A stretch of DNA of 64,000 bases from Henricia sp. BOLD:AAB3569 (Eukaryota > Echinodermata > Asteroidea > Spinulosida > Echinasteridae), in contig JBBELK010001207.1 of assembly GCA_037783545.1 (NCBI GenBank), positions 1 through 64,000 on the forward strand. Direction: 5' to 3'. How positions within the stretch are numbered: the stretch's first letter is position 1; each line of letters begins with the position of its first letter. Position numbers and translations under genes: made by a program. Positions 21,892 to 32,239 of the stretch are shown piece by piece. The notes under the pieces are model-generated. The model was not told the origin of the DNA. It ran no database searches and was given only the letters and a program-made list of their open reading frames with translations.

Positions 21892-23020
21892 TTGTGTCGA
21901 AAAAGTGGTCAAAATGCAGCTTTGATCAAGAAGACGTGGTTCACGCCGAAGCCTTCCTTAGCAGTAGCCTAGTCAGATCAACTGATGTGCACGATGAGTG
22001 GTTATGCCGCCTTGGCTTCTGCTGTCATAGTTGTTGTCGAGTAACAGTTGCTGCCAAGATGCCAAATCCGATCCGATCATCCCCTCCTTTGTGGATAAAC
22101 AAAATGAAACAAGGACTATTAACTATTAGTAAGATCCAAAGGCGGTATATGTGACCCATCCATTCATACTACTATTAAACTAATAGCATCTGATAATCTT
22201 TCTAATGGATACCGGCGCATTACAAATATTCATTATTATTATTAATATTGCACCTATCACTGCCCCCACCCCTCCCCCGCGCTACCCCACCCCGCGATGC
22301 CCCACCCCTTAGGTGGGGATTTGGTCCGACGATTTCCGTGCCCCAGGGTGGGACTTAAACGCATGGAAATCAAATTGTCAGCGCACAGGGAGCAAAACGT
22401 GCATCTTTTGCCCCATGGGTGGGGAGTTTGTAACCCAAATTTTGCCCCACGGGTGGAGAATTGTCATTCGAAAAGTGACAACCCTGCCTCTTAGGTACAG
22501 GTGGGGCAGCCCGGCGGAAGTGGTGGGGAAAAGTTACACGTATATAGGCCGTGCGTAGCGAGTATGGTGTACACATAGTATGATGTAGTTTGTGGCGCGG
22601 CCCGCACTCGCTCAGGCTGCACGTGCACACGGCCTACAACGTGTAAGTAACGTTATACTCGTGACAACCCGTACGGGTAAAAAATAACACTTTCGGCTTA
22701 AATCTTCGAGAAAGGTTTCCAAAACCGACCGCTAGCAACCACTAAAATGTCTCCCCACCATTCACCGATCAGACCAGACAATTAACGAGGCAGAACTTAC
22801 CTTAAATTAGTTGTTTCGGCTCGGAAACACGACTACATTTTGCAAATTTGCCGTCAACACATCCGCCATGACACAGTCCTGTATACGTTTGTGTATAGTT
22901 TTACACGTACAAGGCACACACACGAAACGAACGCGCGTTGGCATTTTATCGCTGCTGCTTTTCTGCAGACAATCGAGTCACTAACCAATGGTGGCTTTCA
23001 CTGGACACCACGTGACATGG
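21892..23020. other. Interior of the CACTA-like element
   Basis: No gene recognised. It contains a cluster of GGGTGGGG-type short repeats (about 22250-22520) and otherwise unremarkable sequence. Short open frames here have no family features. Confidence 0.4.
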
Positions 23021-23530
23021 TTGGGCGAAATTTTTAACCAACTTTCGCTTTGTGGGGGGTGTGAATTATAACCATAGTTGGTTAAAATACAGCCCTCTGA
23101 TCTTATATTTTACACAACCCGCAGTTTACCCAACCAGAAAGCAGTATATTTCTTAACCAACCCCTGGTTAAAGAAAAATTTACCCAACTCAGAGAATTTA
23201 ACCAACATTGGGAGATTTTTAACCAACTGATTTTTAACCAGTGATATTTTAACCAGCGTTCTGAGAGTGTGTCGAAATACGCAGAAACGGTTCCTATCGC
23301 GGCAAGTAAGTACCTGACCGACAAATACGCTCTTTGGCTAGATTTCAGGACTTCAGACGACAACTCGGCCCACGGTAGCGGCAGGCACATTGGCTCTCAC
23401 GGAGGAGGTATCCAGATTGAGCTTACGTCGGCCGACGAGACGACCGGCCAATTAAAGTGTTTTATTTATTTGGTAATGGACTCTCAGTTGGTAATTAGAG
23501 ACGGTAGATTTAATAGTCTTCAATATTAAA

Positions 23531-24151
23531 ATGAAACTACCGACAGAACCCCACTGCGCGTTGATATGCGGAAGAACGAAATCTGGCAAAACCAAGTTTA
23601 TTTTAGATTTACTGTCGGGAGCGTATAAAGACAACTTTGAATACGTAGTAATTTTATGCCCGACCGTGTATAAAAACAAGACATACTACAATTACGAGTG
23701 GATAACTAGCGACGAGTGCGTGGTTCTAAACGACTTGGACAAATTAGATTTAAATCAGGCGCTCAGCGCCTACAGAAGCGTCTTAAAGAAGTTTCACACG
23801 CTGTTTATCATCGACGACTGCAGCTCTAGACAAGACCTAAAATACCGAAAGAGTATGAAAGACTGCGAAAATTGTGAGTTGTCAAATTTGGCTATGAGCG
23901 GGCGACACGACAATCACTCTTGCTGGTTGCTTACCCAAAAATACAACAGCGTGCTAAAGGATTTTAGAGAGCAGACAGAGTGGATAGCAATGTTTTATTG
24001 CAAAGACGAGGGATCCTTTAACCAGTGTATGAAGGAAAATAGAGGAGTACCCAGAGAAGAATTAGAAACGATAGAGTACGAGTTGAAGAATACCAAGTTT
24101 ACGAAATTGATATTGAAGACCGATCCTCCGGTAACGTATAGCGTACTATAA
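23531..24151 (+). CDS. Genome-packaging ATPase (FtsK/HerA type)
   Basis: 206 residues, intact. The Walker A motif GRTKSGKT lies at residues 14-21 and a Walker B of type LFIIDD lies near residue 92. The length and the start immediately after the capsid gene match the Polinton packaging ATPase, which would drive DNA into the capsid. The start codon is one base past the capsid stop, within AATATTAAAATG, so the two genes are probably co-transcribed. Confidence 0.93.
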   Translation: MKLPTEPHCALICGRTKSGKTKFILDLLSGAYKDNFEYVVILCPTVYKNKTYYNYEWITSDECVVLNDLDKLDLNQALSAYRSVLKKFHTLFIIDDCSSRQDLKYRKSMKDCENCELSNLAMSGRHDNHSCWLLTQKYNSVLKDFREQTEWIAMFYCKDEGSFNQCMKENRGVPREELETIEYELKNTKFTKLILKTDPPVTYSVL

Positions 24152-24198
24152 ATAATTACGTTTTTCATTGTAAATAACTGCGTTTGGTATTATAGATC

Positions 24199-24852
24199 AT
24201 GGACAGTTGTAACGCAATAAACTCGTTATACCAAATAGGTGTATTGACGTTGTTATCTACAATTACGTATCAGTTGTGCAAGTTAAACGTCAACTTAACT
24301 AACGTAAAAAAGCTATATAATAAAATAACGTCTATATTTAAAACTAAAATGGAATTGGCGAGCGTAATGAGAGAAGATGAGTCAGATTTGAAGAGCAAAA
24401 TGTTACAAGTCGTCGCCGCGGGCAAATCTAAATCGTACCTCGGTAAAGACTACTCTCAAAAAGAAGTCGAGGCCATGAACGATGAGACGCTGACTAAACT
24501 CGGACAATTATACGAGACAAAGATTGGGGCTGAGATGATAAAAGGACTCGGGGTGCCGATAATTACGGCCTTTACCAAGATTATAAAATTTGCGTTGCCC
24601 AAATTTGGCTAAGGAAAATTAAGATTAAAATTAGACGACGAGACAAAACTTCACGTTGAATTAGAGACGAATCCGGCGGTAAACTCGAGCGTGAGTAGAT
24701 TACTTAGCGGGGTTTACTTCAATTACGGACACTTGGTCGGCCCGTTGACCGCGGTTTTAATTACGGCTAGTCACGTTGAAGTTGTAGAAGAAACAAGTAC
24801 AACTGTAGGTACAACTGTAAATGAATTGCAATCAGAAGACGAAGAAAATTGA
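24199..24852 (+). pseudogene. Polinton membrane protein with an internal stop
   Basis: The frame from 24199 stops at TAA 24610-24612 after 137 codons, ending in a hydrophobic segment near ITAFTKIIKFALP. The same frame is then open for 79 more codons to TGA at 24850-24852, with acidic sequence near the end. The next gene begins only after that. Such a long in-frame extension suggests a nonsense mutation in a gene of about 217 codons. Alternatively 137 residues is the natural protein. The N-terminus has a membrane-like stretch (LYQIGVLTLLSTITY). The function is unknown. Confidence 0.55.
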
Positions 24853-24884
24853 AATCAATTAAATTATAATATAGTTATAATAAA

Positions 24885-25292
24885 ATGGATACTATAGATA
24901 CTCGCGTCGAAGAAACTAGTAACGTAGAAGAAGTCAAACCAGAACCTACGGTCAAAAAGGTAACCGCTATAAAACAAAAAGATCCTAAACGAGTACAACT
25001 CGGCAAGAAGCTCGCCGCGCACAACAAACTTATTAAAGAGCAAAATTCCAAGTTGAGAGAGGCGGCTAATGAACTAAAAGTCTCCGATAGTACATCGGCG
25101 GAAAGCGGCGCCAACAACAACTACGAGTGGTACGCATTTGCTGTACTAGGCGTTGGGGCGTCGATATGTATATATAAATTAGTCTCTAGTAAAAATGTGG
25201 TGAGCTACTCTAACGAGAAAGTTGTACCAAAAGTCGTTAGGGATGCCCCCGTCGAATCTAAACCCCAGGAATTACGAGACATGGATGATTAA
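24885..25292 (+). CDS. Small Polinton protein with one membrane segment
   Basis: 135 residues. A charged N-terminal half includes KDPKRVQLGKKLAAHNK, a coiled-coil-like stretch (about 50-70) and one membrane segment (WYAFAVLGVGASICIYKLV, about 82-100), followed by a short acidic tail. I recall similar KDP-R-GKKLA-HN proteins in other Polintons, function unknown. The start is preceded by TATAGTTATAATAAA. Confidence 0.75.
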   Translation: MDTIDTRVEETSNVEEVKPEPTVKKVTAIKQKDPKRVQLGKKLAAHNKLIKEQNSKLREAANELKVSDSTSAESGANNNYEWYAFAVLGVGASICIYKLVSSKNVVSYSNEKVVPKVVRDAPVESKPQELRDMDD

Positions 25293-25334
25293 AAAATGAT
25301 TTAAATATTATAGAATTTAATTATAAATAAAATA

Positions 25335-25568
25335 ATGGATCGAAAAACTATCGGAAACACCGTTTACCACTCGGTGGTTTTGTCTGGGATGACGATAGGA
25401 TACGCTATGCTGGGTAAAAAATTGTTAAATATAACTCACGTAAATTTAGGTACGGTAGACGTCTCAGACGTCGTTAAACTAACCGCGTGGGTTACCGCGT
25501 CTGAATTTACGTTTGCTTGGTTGATTAAACAGGGGATATTACCGGACGACGTAGTTGCCGCGGTTTAA
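25335..25568 (+). CDS. Small hydrophobic Polinton protein
   Basis: 77 residues with two hydrophobic segments (VVLSGMTIGYAMLG and LTAWVTASEFTFAWLI) and the C-terminal phrase KQGILPDD. It lies between two other membrane-protein genes, spaced by only tens of bases, with TTATAAATAAAATA before its ATG. Similar short proteins occur in invertebrate Polintons to my knowledge. Role unknown. Confidence 0.7.
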   Translation: MDRKTIGNTVYHSVVLSGMTIGYAMLGKKLLNITHVNLGTVDVSDVVKLTAWVTASEFTFAWLIKQGILPDDVVAAV

Positions 25569-25614
25569 AAAATGTATTTTTGATTTAATAAATTTCAAAA
25601 TGTATTAATAAATA

Positions 25615-27393
25615 ATGGCTGCAGCTGGTGAGTTTATTGACCCCATAGAAGTAGACCCCAAAGAACTAGCCGAGGCGCAAGATAAAGAATATGAACAAGA
25701 ATTTGATGACGATTATGACCCCGATGAGGTAGCATCAGACCTACAAGTGCGTTTAGACAGACTAAGAGATCCGCCTGAAACCACTGATCAGATTCTCAGT
25801 CGTGGCGATGTAGAACTAAGAAAACAAATGGTAAATGCATTTTACGATCAAATGGCTGGTGAAGATAAACCGCTTATAATCGACTATGGTAAATTTAAGT
25901 TAAAAAGTAAAAAACTTTACGTAAAGTGGAATAGAAAAGACATACTGTTAACAAAATCTAATAACGAGTTTTATAAACTAAGTTATCTTAAAAATCAACA
26001 TCATACTCCATTTATTCGAGATGGATTGGGCATCAAAGTAGGTTCAAAAAAGGCCCAACAACCCATACAGCCTATGGAATCTGGTAATGATAATTTAAAT
26101 ACGAGCGCAGACTCGGTAGACGCAACATTAAGAGAAACTAGAGATGAGTCTCTTAGAAGTGAGGCGATAATCGAGTATACAGAAAGAACTAACTATGACC
26201 CTACCCCAGACGTAACGCTTGAAGTTAATGAAGACGCGAGTATAGATGCTATTTGGGGAGAAAATAGTTATCGCATTACAGAACGAGGCGGCGAACCACT
26301 TACCGCCGCGCAACTATTTGAAGCTTATAGAAATAAAAACTTTGAAGGATTTGCTAGGGCTCTTGGTATGCAAGATGATGAAATTAAGTTTGTAATTGAG
26401 GTAGCGAGTATTGAAAAATTCGACGTAAACGGTGCTACTGATCAAGAACTAATAGATAGGTCTAAAGAATTTTACAAAACTATTAATGAAAATTTATTTT
26501 TAGATAATGTAAATAAATCATTCAATGAAATGACTGAGTTTGTAGATCCAAATATAACTTTGTCATCTTTAGATGAAAACTTTATTAAACGTAGACCCGT
26601 CGATGTATTTGTACAAACGGAGGGACTCAACTTTAGAGAACTGAAGGCCTTGGACAAAAAGCTTGCGGGATTTCGAGGTAATTTAGAAGCAAATTTAATA
26701 GAATTAAACGAAATAGATGATAAAATAGCGGAAGCTATTAAAGAATTAAGCGTAGCTGAAGAAGCAAACGATGAATCAAAAATCGCTGAATTAAAAAAGA
26801 CTATACATAATTTGAATGATGAACGATTGGCTAGATCAGAAGCGGCTAGCGTAAATAGGATGAAATTAAGAAGTCAACTGAATAGAATAAAAGAAACTAT
26901 AGAGCGAATGAAAACTATCGATAAGACTCTAGGCGATAAAATTAGAACGCTATTCAGAGAACAGGGTATCACGTTAGTAAGCATTACGAGCGCTTTTGTT
27001 ATATTGGTAAGCTCGATAATAGGGGGTATTGTAAATGGAACAAGAAGCGCAGCTGCTCTAATAGCTAACGTAGTAGCTGGGAAGCCAGTCACTCCAGCCA
27101 AGCCAATCAAGCCAGTCAAGCCAGTCAAGCCAGTCAAGCCAGTCACACCGTCGCAGCCTACTAATCCAAATAACGTTACGGACTGGATAAAACGTCAACT
27201 AGAAAACTTAGCAAATTTGCTTAAAAAACTAGGAGTTAAAGCGTTAGCTTCATTACCGGCGATATTAGGAGGTATAGCCAGTTGGTTATTTAATGTACTG
27301 AGCAAGTTTACTGGGCTATTGGCCCAAAATGTATGGGCTATGATTAGCGGCGTTGCGCTGTTGATATTTCTTTACGTGCAAAAGAGAATTTAA
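25615..27393 (+). CDS. Long coiled-coil membrane protein of the Polinton
   Basis: 592 residues. The N-terminus is very acidic (about 1-45). A globular region follows, then a long coiled coil (about 340-450, LKALDKKLAGFRGNLEANL onward). After it comes a membrane segment (FVILVSSIIGGIV, about 460-475), a Lys-Pro linker of repeated KPVKPVK units (about 490-510) and a C-terminal hydrophobic region ending ISGVALLIFLYVQKR. The layout suggests a virion surface, membrane-fusion or scaffold protein, but I recognise no family. Its stop is immediately followed by the 84-bp palindrome. The start follows AATGTATTAATAAATA. Confidence 0.75.
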   Translation: MAAAGEFIDPIEVDPKELAEAQDKEYEQEFDDDYDPDEVASDLQVRLDRLRDPPETTDQILSRGDVELRKQMVNAFYDQMAGEDKPLIIDYGKFKLKSKKLYVKWNRKDILLTKSNNEFYKLSYLKNQHHTPFIRDGLGIKVGSKKAQQPIQPMESGNDNLNTSADSVDATLRETRDESLRSEAIIEYTERTNYDPTPDVTLEVNEDASIDAIWGENSYRITERGGEPLTAAQLFEAYRNKNFEGFARALGMQDDEIKFVIEVASIEKFDVNGATDQELIDRSKEFYKTINENLFLDNVNKSFNEMTEFVDPNITLSSLDENFIKRRPVDVFVQTEGLNFRELKALDKKLAGFRGNLEANLIELNEIDDKIAEAIKELSVAEEANDESKIAELKKTIHNLNDERLARSEAASVNRMKLRSQLNRIKETIERMKTIDKTLGDKIRTLFREQGITLVSITSAFVILVSSIIGGIVNGTRSAAALIANVVAGKPVTPAKPIKPVKPVKPVKPVTPSQPTNPNNVTDWIKRQLENLANLLKKLGVKALASLPAILGGIASWLFNVLSKFTGLLAQNVWAMISGVALLIFLYVQKRI

Positions 27394-27477
27394 AAACGCG
27401 TAAAATGACGCGAAAATGGGGCAACTCGGCTAAGCGCTTAGCCGAGTTGCCCCATTTTCGCGTCATTTTACGCGTTT
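27394..27477. terminator. Perfect 84-bp palindrome between convergent genes
   Basis: Every base from 27394 to 27435 is complementary to 27436-27477, with no spacer. The outer arms begin AAAACGCGTAAAATGACG and the centre is TAAGC|GCTTA. It starts at the base after the stop of the 592-residue gene and overlaps the stop of the opposing gene. A hairpin this strong would act on both transcripts, so a bidirectional terminator or 3'-end processing signal is likely. A replication role is possible. Confidence 0.7.
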
Positions 27478-30326
27478 AATAGACTACTTTATAAATCAAA
27501 TAACTAAGCCCCGCAATAGCTAAATATCCAACTATTAAAGAAGTCTTTTCTTCTTCGTGGTCGCCAGATGCTAAAACGTCGTCTAGTTTAACTTGCCCAA
27601 CAAATGGCGTTTCATCTTGCTCAATTTCAGGGGTAATTACGCGTTCTATAGTATTAATTCGCGGCATCAGTTGAGATTTCATAGCCTTTGATTTAGCTTC
27701 GTAGTAATCGGAAATTTTTGGTTTTGGTATAGGTATACAGGCGCGGATCCAGGAATTTTGTAGACGGGGGGCACAACAAAAAGGGAAAAATGCGAGCGCG
27801 TAGCGCGAAGCCCTTACGGCGTGGGGTCCGGGGCCCGCTTAAGGGCCCCGAGAAATTTTGGATTCTAGATGCTCTGTGGTGCAATCTAAGGCGATTCCTG
27901 GCCACTTTTAACTGACTTTTTTAAGCAAAAGTTTTGAAGATTGTTGTGTGTTTTGAGAATTGTGTGTATGAATAATTATTTTCGCCATTATTTTTAGCCA
28001 TTATTTTCGCCCGGTTAAGTTGACAAAAATCTATAAAGTTTCTCCCTCCCCAATTTGGCATTTAATATGCAGTTTTTACCCATCATCATTTCTTATTTTT
28101 CCGGATTTTTTCTTGGTTTTAATTCAGTCCAGTTGAAAAGTTCAAGAAAAGGACTTGATTTCAGACTGTTCCTTGCCCTAATGCCCTGTGTTAAAACATC
28201 GGCAGATCGGCTGCAAGACATAATAGACCATTATAGTAGGCAGGCCTATGTGTATTGGCGTCAAGTTGTCCTCGGCAAAAATTTCCACAAGGTATACCTT
28301 GAACCTTTTTCAGACGAAACAGAACAATTTATATACTCTGAGGAATCAGGTCAGCAAACCAGACTTCACAGACTACCGATAACAAACGAAAAATGGTCAA
28401 ACTCAATTAGGGTAGTACCTAATGTATGTATTTGAAGACAAAAAAGTCACTTCAATCGTCATTGGAAAAATTTTACACGAAAAATTAACTTTTCTTAATA
28501 ATGACAGTAAAGCAAATCGTATGCGCTGTGTACCTTGGATAGTGGCTTTATTTTTTCCTCTGCGTCTTTAATATCTCATCCTTTTTTTATCAACCTCACA
28601 TCCTTGATTTTTTTTATAACTGAAGCTCTTATGGAAATCAAATATACACGAAATACTGGACTTGACTAGTTTCCATATGCCAATAAGCATCATGATAAGT
28701 TCTGATGGTGAAGCTCCTCCTGAGCGTAAACTATTCAGGCATTACAATGTGGTGTACGGGAGTGTATTATAAGTGCTGATCGTAAGCCTGAAAGTCAAAG
28801 GCTTGGCTTTCGTATACACTTTGATACCACTACATGTTCACGCATCATCATACAATACGCATGTGCATAGAATCATCAATGGTGCACTACTTGCCCTCCC
28901 CCCTTTTTTTCTTTTACCTCCTTTCCTTTCCGCCCATTTTTTTTTTTTTTTTGGACTCAATTTGCCCGGGGGGCACGTGCCCCCTCGGCACCCCCCTGGA
29001 TCCGCGCCTGGTATACTCTGAAATTCACCCGGGTCCATGCTATTTATTTGAGAAGACAGATACTCGCTACTCACGCCCAACGGTTGAGGTTTAAACGCAC
29101 CCTCATCTTCATCGACGCTCGGCAGTTTGTTTAAATTTTGTTTAATTCCAGTCGCTACATTTCCGACGGCAATCTGAATGTTATTATTGTACCCCTCGTG
29201 TACTCCCACTCGTAACTCCATGTCAGAAGGAATGAGATACAACCTAGGCTTTAATACAAAGTTTAAAGGCGTTTTAGCGTATTGTAGCGAGTCTTGATAC
29301 TGATTTATGCTAGTTTCTATATCTTCCGGCGCGCTTATTAAGTCTTCGACTATGTTATTAAATTGTGTCTGCGCGTCTAACCCGGTACTATTTGATAGTG
29401 CGCTAGTTTTTGTTTGGGCTTGGGCACCTAACAAAGCGTATACGTAAGCTCTTATCGACGCATTTATTTTTGTAACGCCCACTGTTTGTAAATACCGTAT
29501 TTGTGGGAATAAAATCTTGCCACGCATCCGCAACTTTATCATCTTGCGCAATGTTAGTCATCACAAACGCATAGTGTTGACCCGATGCCGGTGGTAGATC
29601 TTTTTTCCCAAAGCCCATCAGAGTACTGTCTGAAAAATCTTTGCCATCTCCCTTCCGTTTCCGTATTTCTAATATCTCTGGATTATAATCAAAACCGGGG
29701 AGAGGTTTACCATTAAAATAGGCGGCCCCCAGCCCCTTTGTATCCGCGTCTCTAGTTTGCTTGAAAGAATGAGCTTGATCGACTCCAAATAAATTACACG
29801 CGTCAAAAAAAGCCCTTTTGTCTATCGAATTATTTAGCTTGGCGAAATTGTTTTCCCCGGGTATGGCAACTACCATTTTATACAGTATTTTTCTGATTGT
29901 AAAGTATAAATGAAACCTAAATATAGCCGCGACGTAAACATTGTCGGAATTCAATAAATCTGCACCCACTCCACATCCTGTAGTAGCGCACCACGTGGCA
30001 AAATTAAACTGATTTTGATAAAATAACATCGGGTCGTCCGACCACCTTTTTACAGCTTCATCGGCAACTTTAGCAGTTGCTATATCCACGCCGCCAATTT
30101 TATAATCTCGCGTTAAATCAGTAAACTTAAACGTAAACGACGACTTTGAGTTTACGACTATTTTAAGGTTATTAATTTCAAAATTAATCTTTGGCGCCGG
30201 TTTTGATTTTTGAATTACATAGTATAATGATCTTGAGACCATTTTTTCAATGTTCTTTTCAATGTATTTATCTTTTTTATCTTGAATCCACGGCCGCGTA
30301 TAGTATCCATCGTAGTTGTCGGCCAT
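27476..30326 (-). pseudogene. Conserved Polinton protein (~523 codons), frameshifted and split
   Basis: Coding runs from the ATG at 30326 in one frame to about 29480. It continues in the next frame to 29011, then, beyond the insertion at 27738-29010, from 27732 to the stop at 27476. One extra base near 29475-29490 accounts for the frame change, and discounting it makes the total divisible by three. The middle has RAYVYALLGAQAQT, a phrase I associate with Polinton structural proteins. The C-terminus is a single membrane anchor (SLIVGYLAIAGLSYLIYK). A virion-associated role is likely but not shown. The start follows TATATTAAAAT. Confidence 0.75.
27738..29010. mobile_element. Non-autonomous TIR element (possibly hAT-like), 5-bp TSD GTATA
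   Basis: Termini CAGGCGCGGATCCAGG and CCTGGATCCGCGCCTG are exact inverses. GTATA is duplicated at 27733-27737 and 29011-29015. It belongs to the same family as 623-876. The interior shows no transposase. One open frame (28055-28435, 126 codons, plus strand, ADRLQDIIDHYSRQAY) has no recognised family and may be captured or chance sequence. Confidence 0.8.
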
Positions 30327-30444
30327 ATTTTAATATATAATTTGATACTATTTTAAATCATAAACACACTTTTTTCGTTGATAAGTATAAAAATTGATAT
30401 TGCGCGTCGATATTATTAATTAAAAATGTATACGCGTTAATAAA

Positions 30445-31233
30445 ATGAAGCACACCTTTCTCGTCGAGACTAAAAATCACGCCTTCCAACTAAGCTCGCC
30501 GATTGATAATAGTTTTGGTTGCTCGCGTAAACAAATTAGGCCGTTGAGCGTTAGCATGTCGTATACAATGTATTATCGCATTGAAGAACAATTAGTTGTT
30601 CAATGGTTAAAAAGCGTTAGTGAAAACGATAGCGGGAGTATAATATTTAAACCCGGCTATTATTCATTACAAAGTTTAATTGATGTGTTTGAATCGTACA
30701 ATCTAGAATGGATAAGTTTCAATAGTTTAAAAAATGGTGATTTAAAAATAGAATCAAAACCCGGATACATTATGATTTTTGAACAAGTTTCTCATTTACT
30801 TGAGCCTGGATTGCTTTTAGGTATCGTGGGTTCTGATGATCCACGCGACCTTGGGACGTTAATACTCGACAATATTGATGATTCATCATCACCTCAGACT
30901 TTTTATTCCCCCCTCAAACATAAATGGGTCAAGACTATAACGCCACTAATTAATAAAAATCCCGATGCCATTAACATTTACTGTAATCAGATTAATATCC
31001 AAAAAAACTTTCATAACGGCCAACCTAGCAATTTGTTGGGGTTCGTACAAACTCCCATACCTTACAAACAAGGTTATACTAGAAAACTCACAAAAAGCTT
31101 CACGGACGATACCGGTATTCCTTTGAAAAACGGTTTAATCAACGAGTTGACTTTTGAATTAAGAGACCATAACGGTGAAGAACTCGCGATCGATGATATA
31201 AAATTGATATTATGCGTTGATATTAGCGATTAA
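30445..31233 (+). CDS. Penton-like protein, paralogue 1
   Basis: 262 residues, first of three tandem relatives that share a start (MKHTF..., FQLSSPIDNS), a central PGYYSLQSLIDVF-type stretch and a C-terminal LTFELRDHNGEEL strand pair. The size, beta-rich make-up and terminal 'FELRD.G...' pattern resemble the single-jelly-roll minor capsid (penton) proteins of Polintons. That assignment is inference. The leader GTATACGCGTTAATAAA before the ATG is repeated exactly before paralogue 2, 22 bases past this stop. Confidence 0.65.
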   Translation: MKHTFLVETKNHAFQLSSPIDNSFGCSRKQIRPLSVSMSYTMYYRIEEQLVVQWLKSVSENDSGSIIFKPGYYSLQSLIDVFESYNLEWISFNSLKNGDLKIESKPGYIMIFEQVSHLLEPGLLLGIVGSDDPRDLGTLILDNIDDSSSPQTFYSPLKHKWVKTITPLINKNPDAINIYCNQINIQKNFHNGQPSNLLGFVQTPIPYKQGYTRKLTKSFTDDTGIPLKNGLINELTFELRDHNGEELAIDDIKLILCVDISD

Positions 31234-31254
31234 AAATGTATACGCGTTAATAAA

Positions 31255-31983
31255 ATGAAGCACACTTTTCTAATCAGGAGTAGAAATCAAACTTTCCAAC
31301 TAAGTTCGCCGATTGATAATAGTTGCGCCAATAGATGTAAAAACATTAAGCTATTGAGTGCCAGCGTGCGCGTTAGAATATTTTTCAATATTAAAAAATA
31401 CACGACGATCGATTGGGGAACTTGGTCCACCGGTAGCGATGGGCAAAAACATATTTCTACTAGTATAAGGCCAATTTTAATGCCTCCTAGATATTATACC
31501 ATTCACAGTTTTGTTGATTTTTTTAACTCTTACAATTTTGGATGGTTAAAGTTTGATATATTAGACGACAGTTTGCTAAAAATACAGATAGAGCGTTTGC
31601 GTTTTATAAACTTTACTAAAATTGCTAAAATACTTGGATTAACGGATGAAACCGTTTTATTTTCGTCCGAAAGTACGAGGTCCATAACCGTAAAACCAAC
31701 AATCGGCGAAAGCCCCGGCGCCGTAAATGTTTATTGTAAACAAATTAATACGCAAAACAACTTTTTTAACGGCGAAAATAGCACTCTGTTGGGGGTAGTA
31801 CCGGCAACTTTTTTACACACGCACGACTACGGTCAAGCCGTCGCCAATAATTACACAGAAAATGATGGAATTCCTTTGATAAATGGAGTAATTAACGAGA
31901 TTGAGTTTGAGATAAAAGATTGCAGAGGTTGCGAGATGTCGACCGATAAAATAGACTTGGTTTTGTGCGTCGATGTACAATAA
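31255..31983 (+). CDS. Penton-like protein, paralogue 2
   Basis: 242 residues, intact. It shares the MKHTF start, FQLSSPIDNS, the YYTIHSFVDFF stretch, a VYCKQINTQNNFFNGE block and the C-terminal FEIKDCRGCEM strand pair with its neighbours. It differs strongly in the middle, so the copies are old. It sits 22 bases after paralogue 1 with the same leader. It probably forms capsid vertices or spike partners with its paralogues (inference). Confidence 0.65.
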   Translation: MKHTFLIRSRNQTFQLSSPIDNSCANRCKNIKLLSASVRVRIFFNIKKYTTIDWGTWSTGSDGQKHISTSIRPILMPPRYYTIHSFVDFFNSYNFGWLKFDILDDSLLKIQIERLRFINFTKIAKILGLTDETVLFSSESTRSITVKPTIGESPGAVNVYCKQINTQNNFFNGENSTLLGVVPATFLHTHDYGQAVANNYTENDGIPLINGVINEIEFEIKDCRGCEMSTDKIDLVLCVDVQ

Positions 31984-32239
31984 AAAGTTGGATAATTAAA
32001 ATAGTAATTACTAGAAATAAAATGAATCACACCTTTGTAATAAAAAAATCGGACGTAACGTTTCAGTTGCATAGTCCCATAGACAACTCGGACGGAACCA
32101 AAAAGATCAAGTTGTTGACCGCTAGTATGCCTTTGAGATTTTTTAACGTAAGAGAGAGAACTAACGTTCAATGGGCCGACGTGGGGAAAAATTCAAGGAG
32201 ATCCAACGTTATGGAACACATTATAAACCCCGGCATATA

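Larger units (their letters stand above)
20652..23269. mobile_element. CACTA-like non-autonomous element with TTGGTTAA subterminal arrays
   Basis: 2,618 bp with termini CACTCTCAGAACG and its exact inverse CGTTCTGAGAGTG, flanked by a TG duplication (20650-20651 and 23270-23271). Both subterminal regions (20665-20960 and 23020-23260) are packed with TTGGTTAA/TTAACCAA units in both orientations. CACTA/EnSpm elements combine CACT termini, 2-3-bp duplications and subterminal transposase-binding repeats, hence the assignment. No transposase was found. A 519-bp foldback (21373-21891) and a block of 'CCCCAYGGGTGGGG'-like repeats (22240-22520) lie inside. Confidence 0.75.
19638..23529 (+). pseudogene. 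mcp: Major capsid protein (double jelly roll), split by a CACTA-like element
   Basis: Coding blocks 19638-20651 and 23272-23529 together give about 423 codons. The insert at 20652-23269 separates them, and the two blocks are in the same frame once one TG duplication is discounted. The left block has beta-rich stretches typical of Polinton capsid proteins (THLKLQYEVI, VKSLKGVFLIFKD, FYFDRVHRQYEK). The right block carries the C-terminal strands and ends just one base before the ATPase start. The identification rests on family resemblance and on position beside the ATPase. The start is preceded by TATACTAAATAAAG. As it stands the gene makes only a truncated product. Confidence 0.85.

Noticed and set aside
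21894..22154. 86-codon frame in the CACTA-like element
   Set aside because: No family features; not a transposase.
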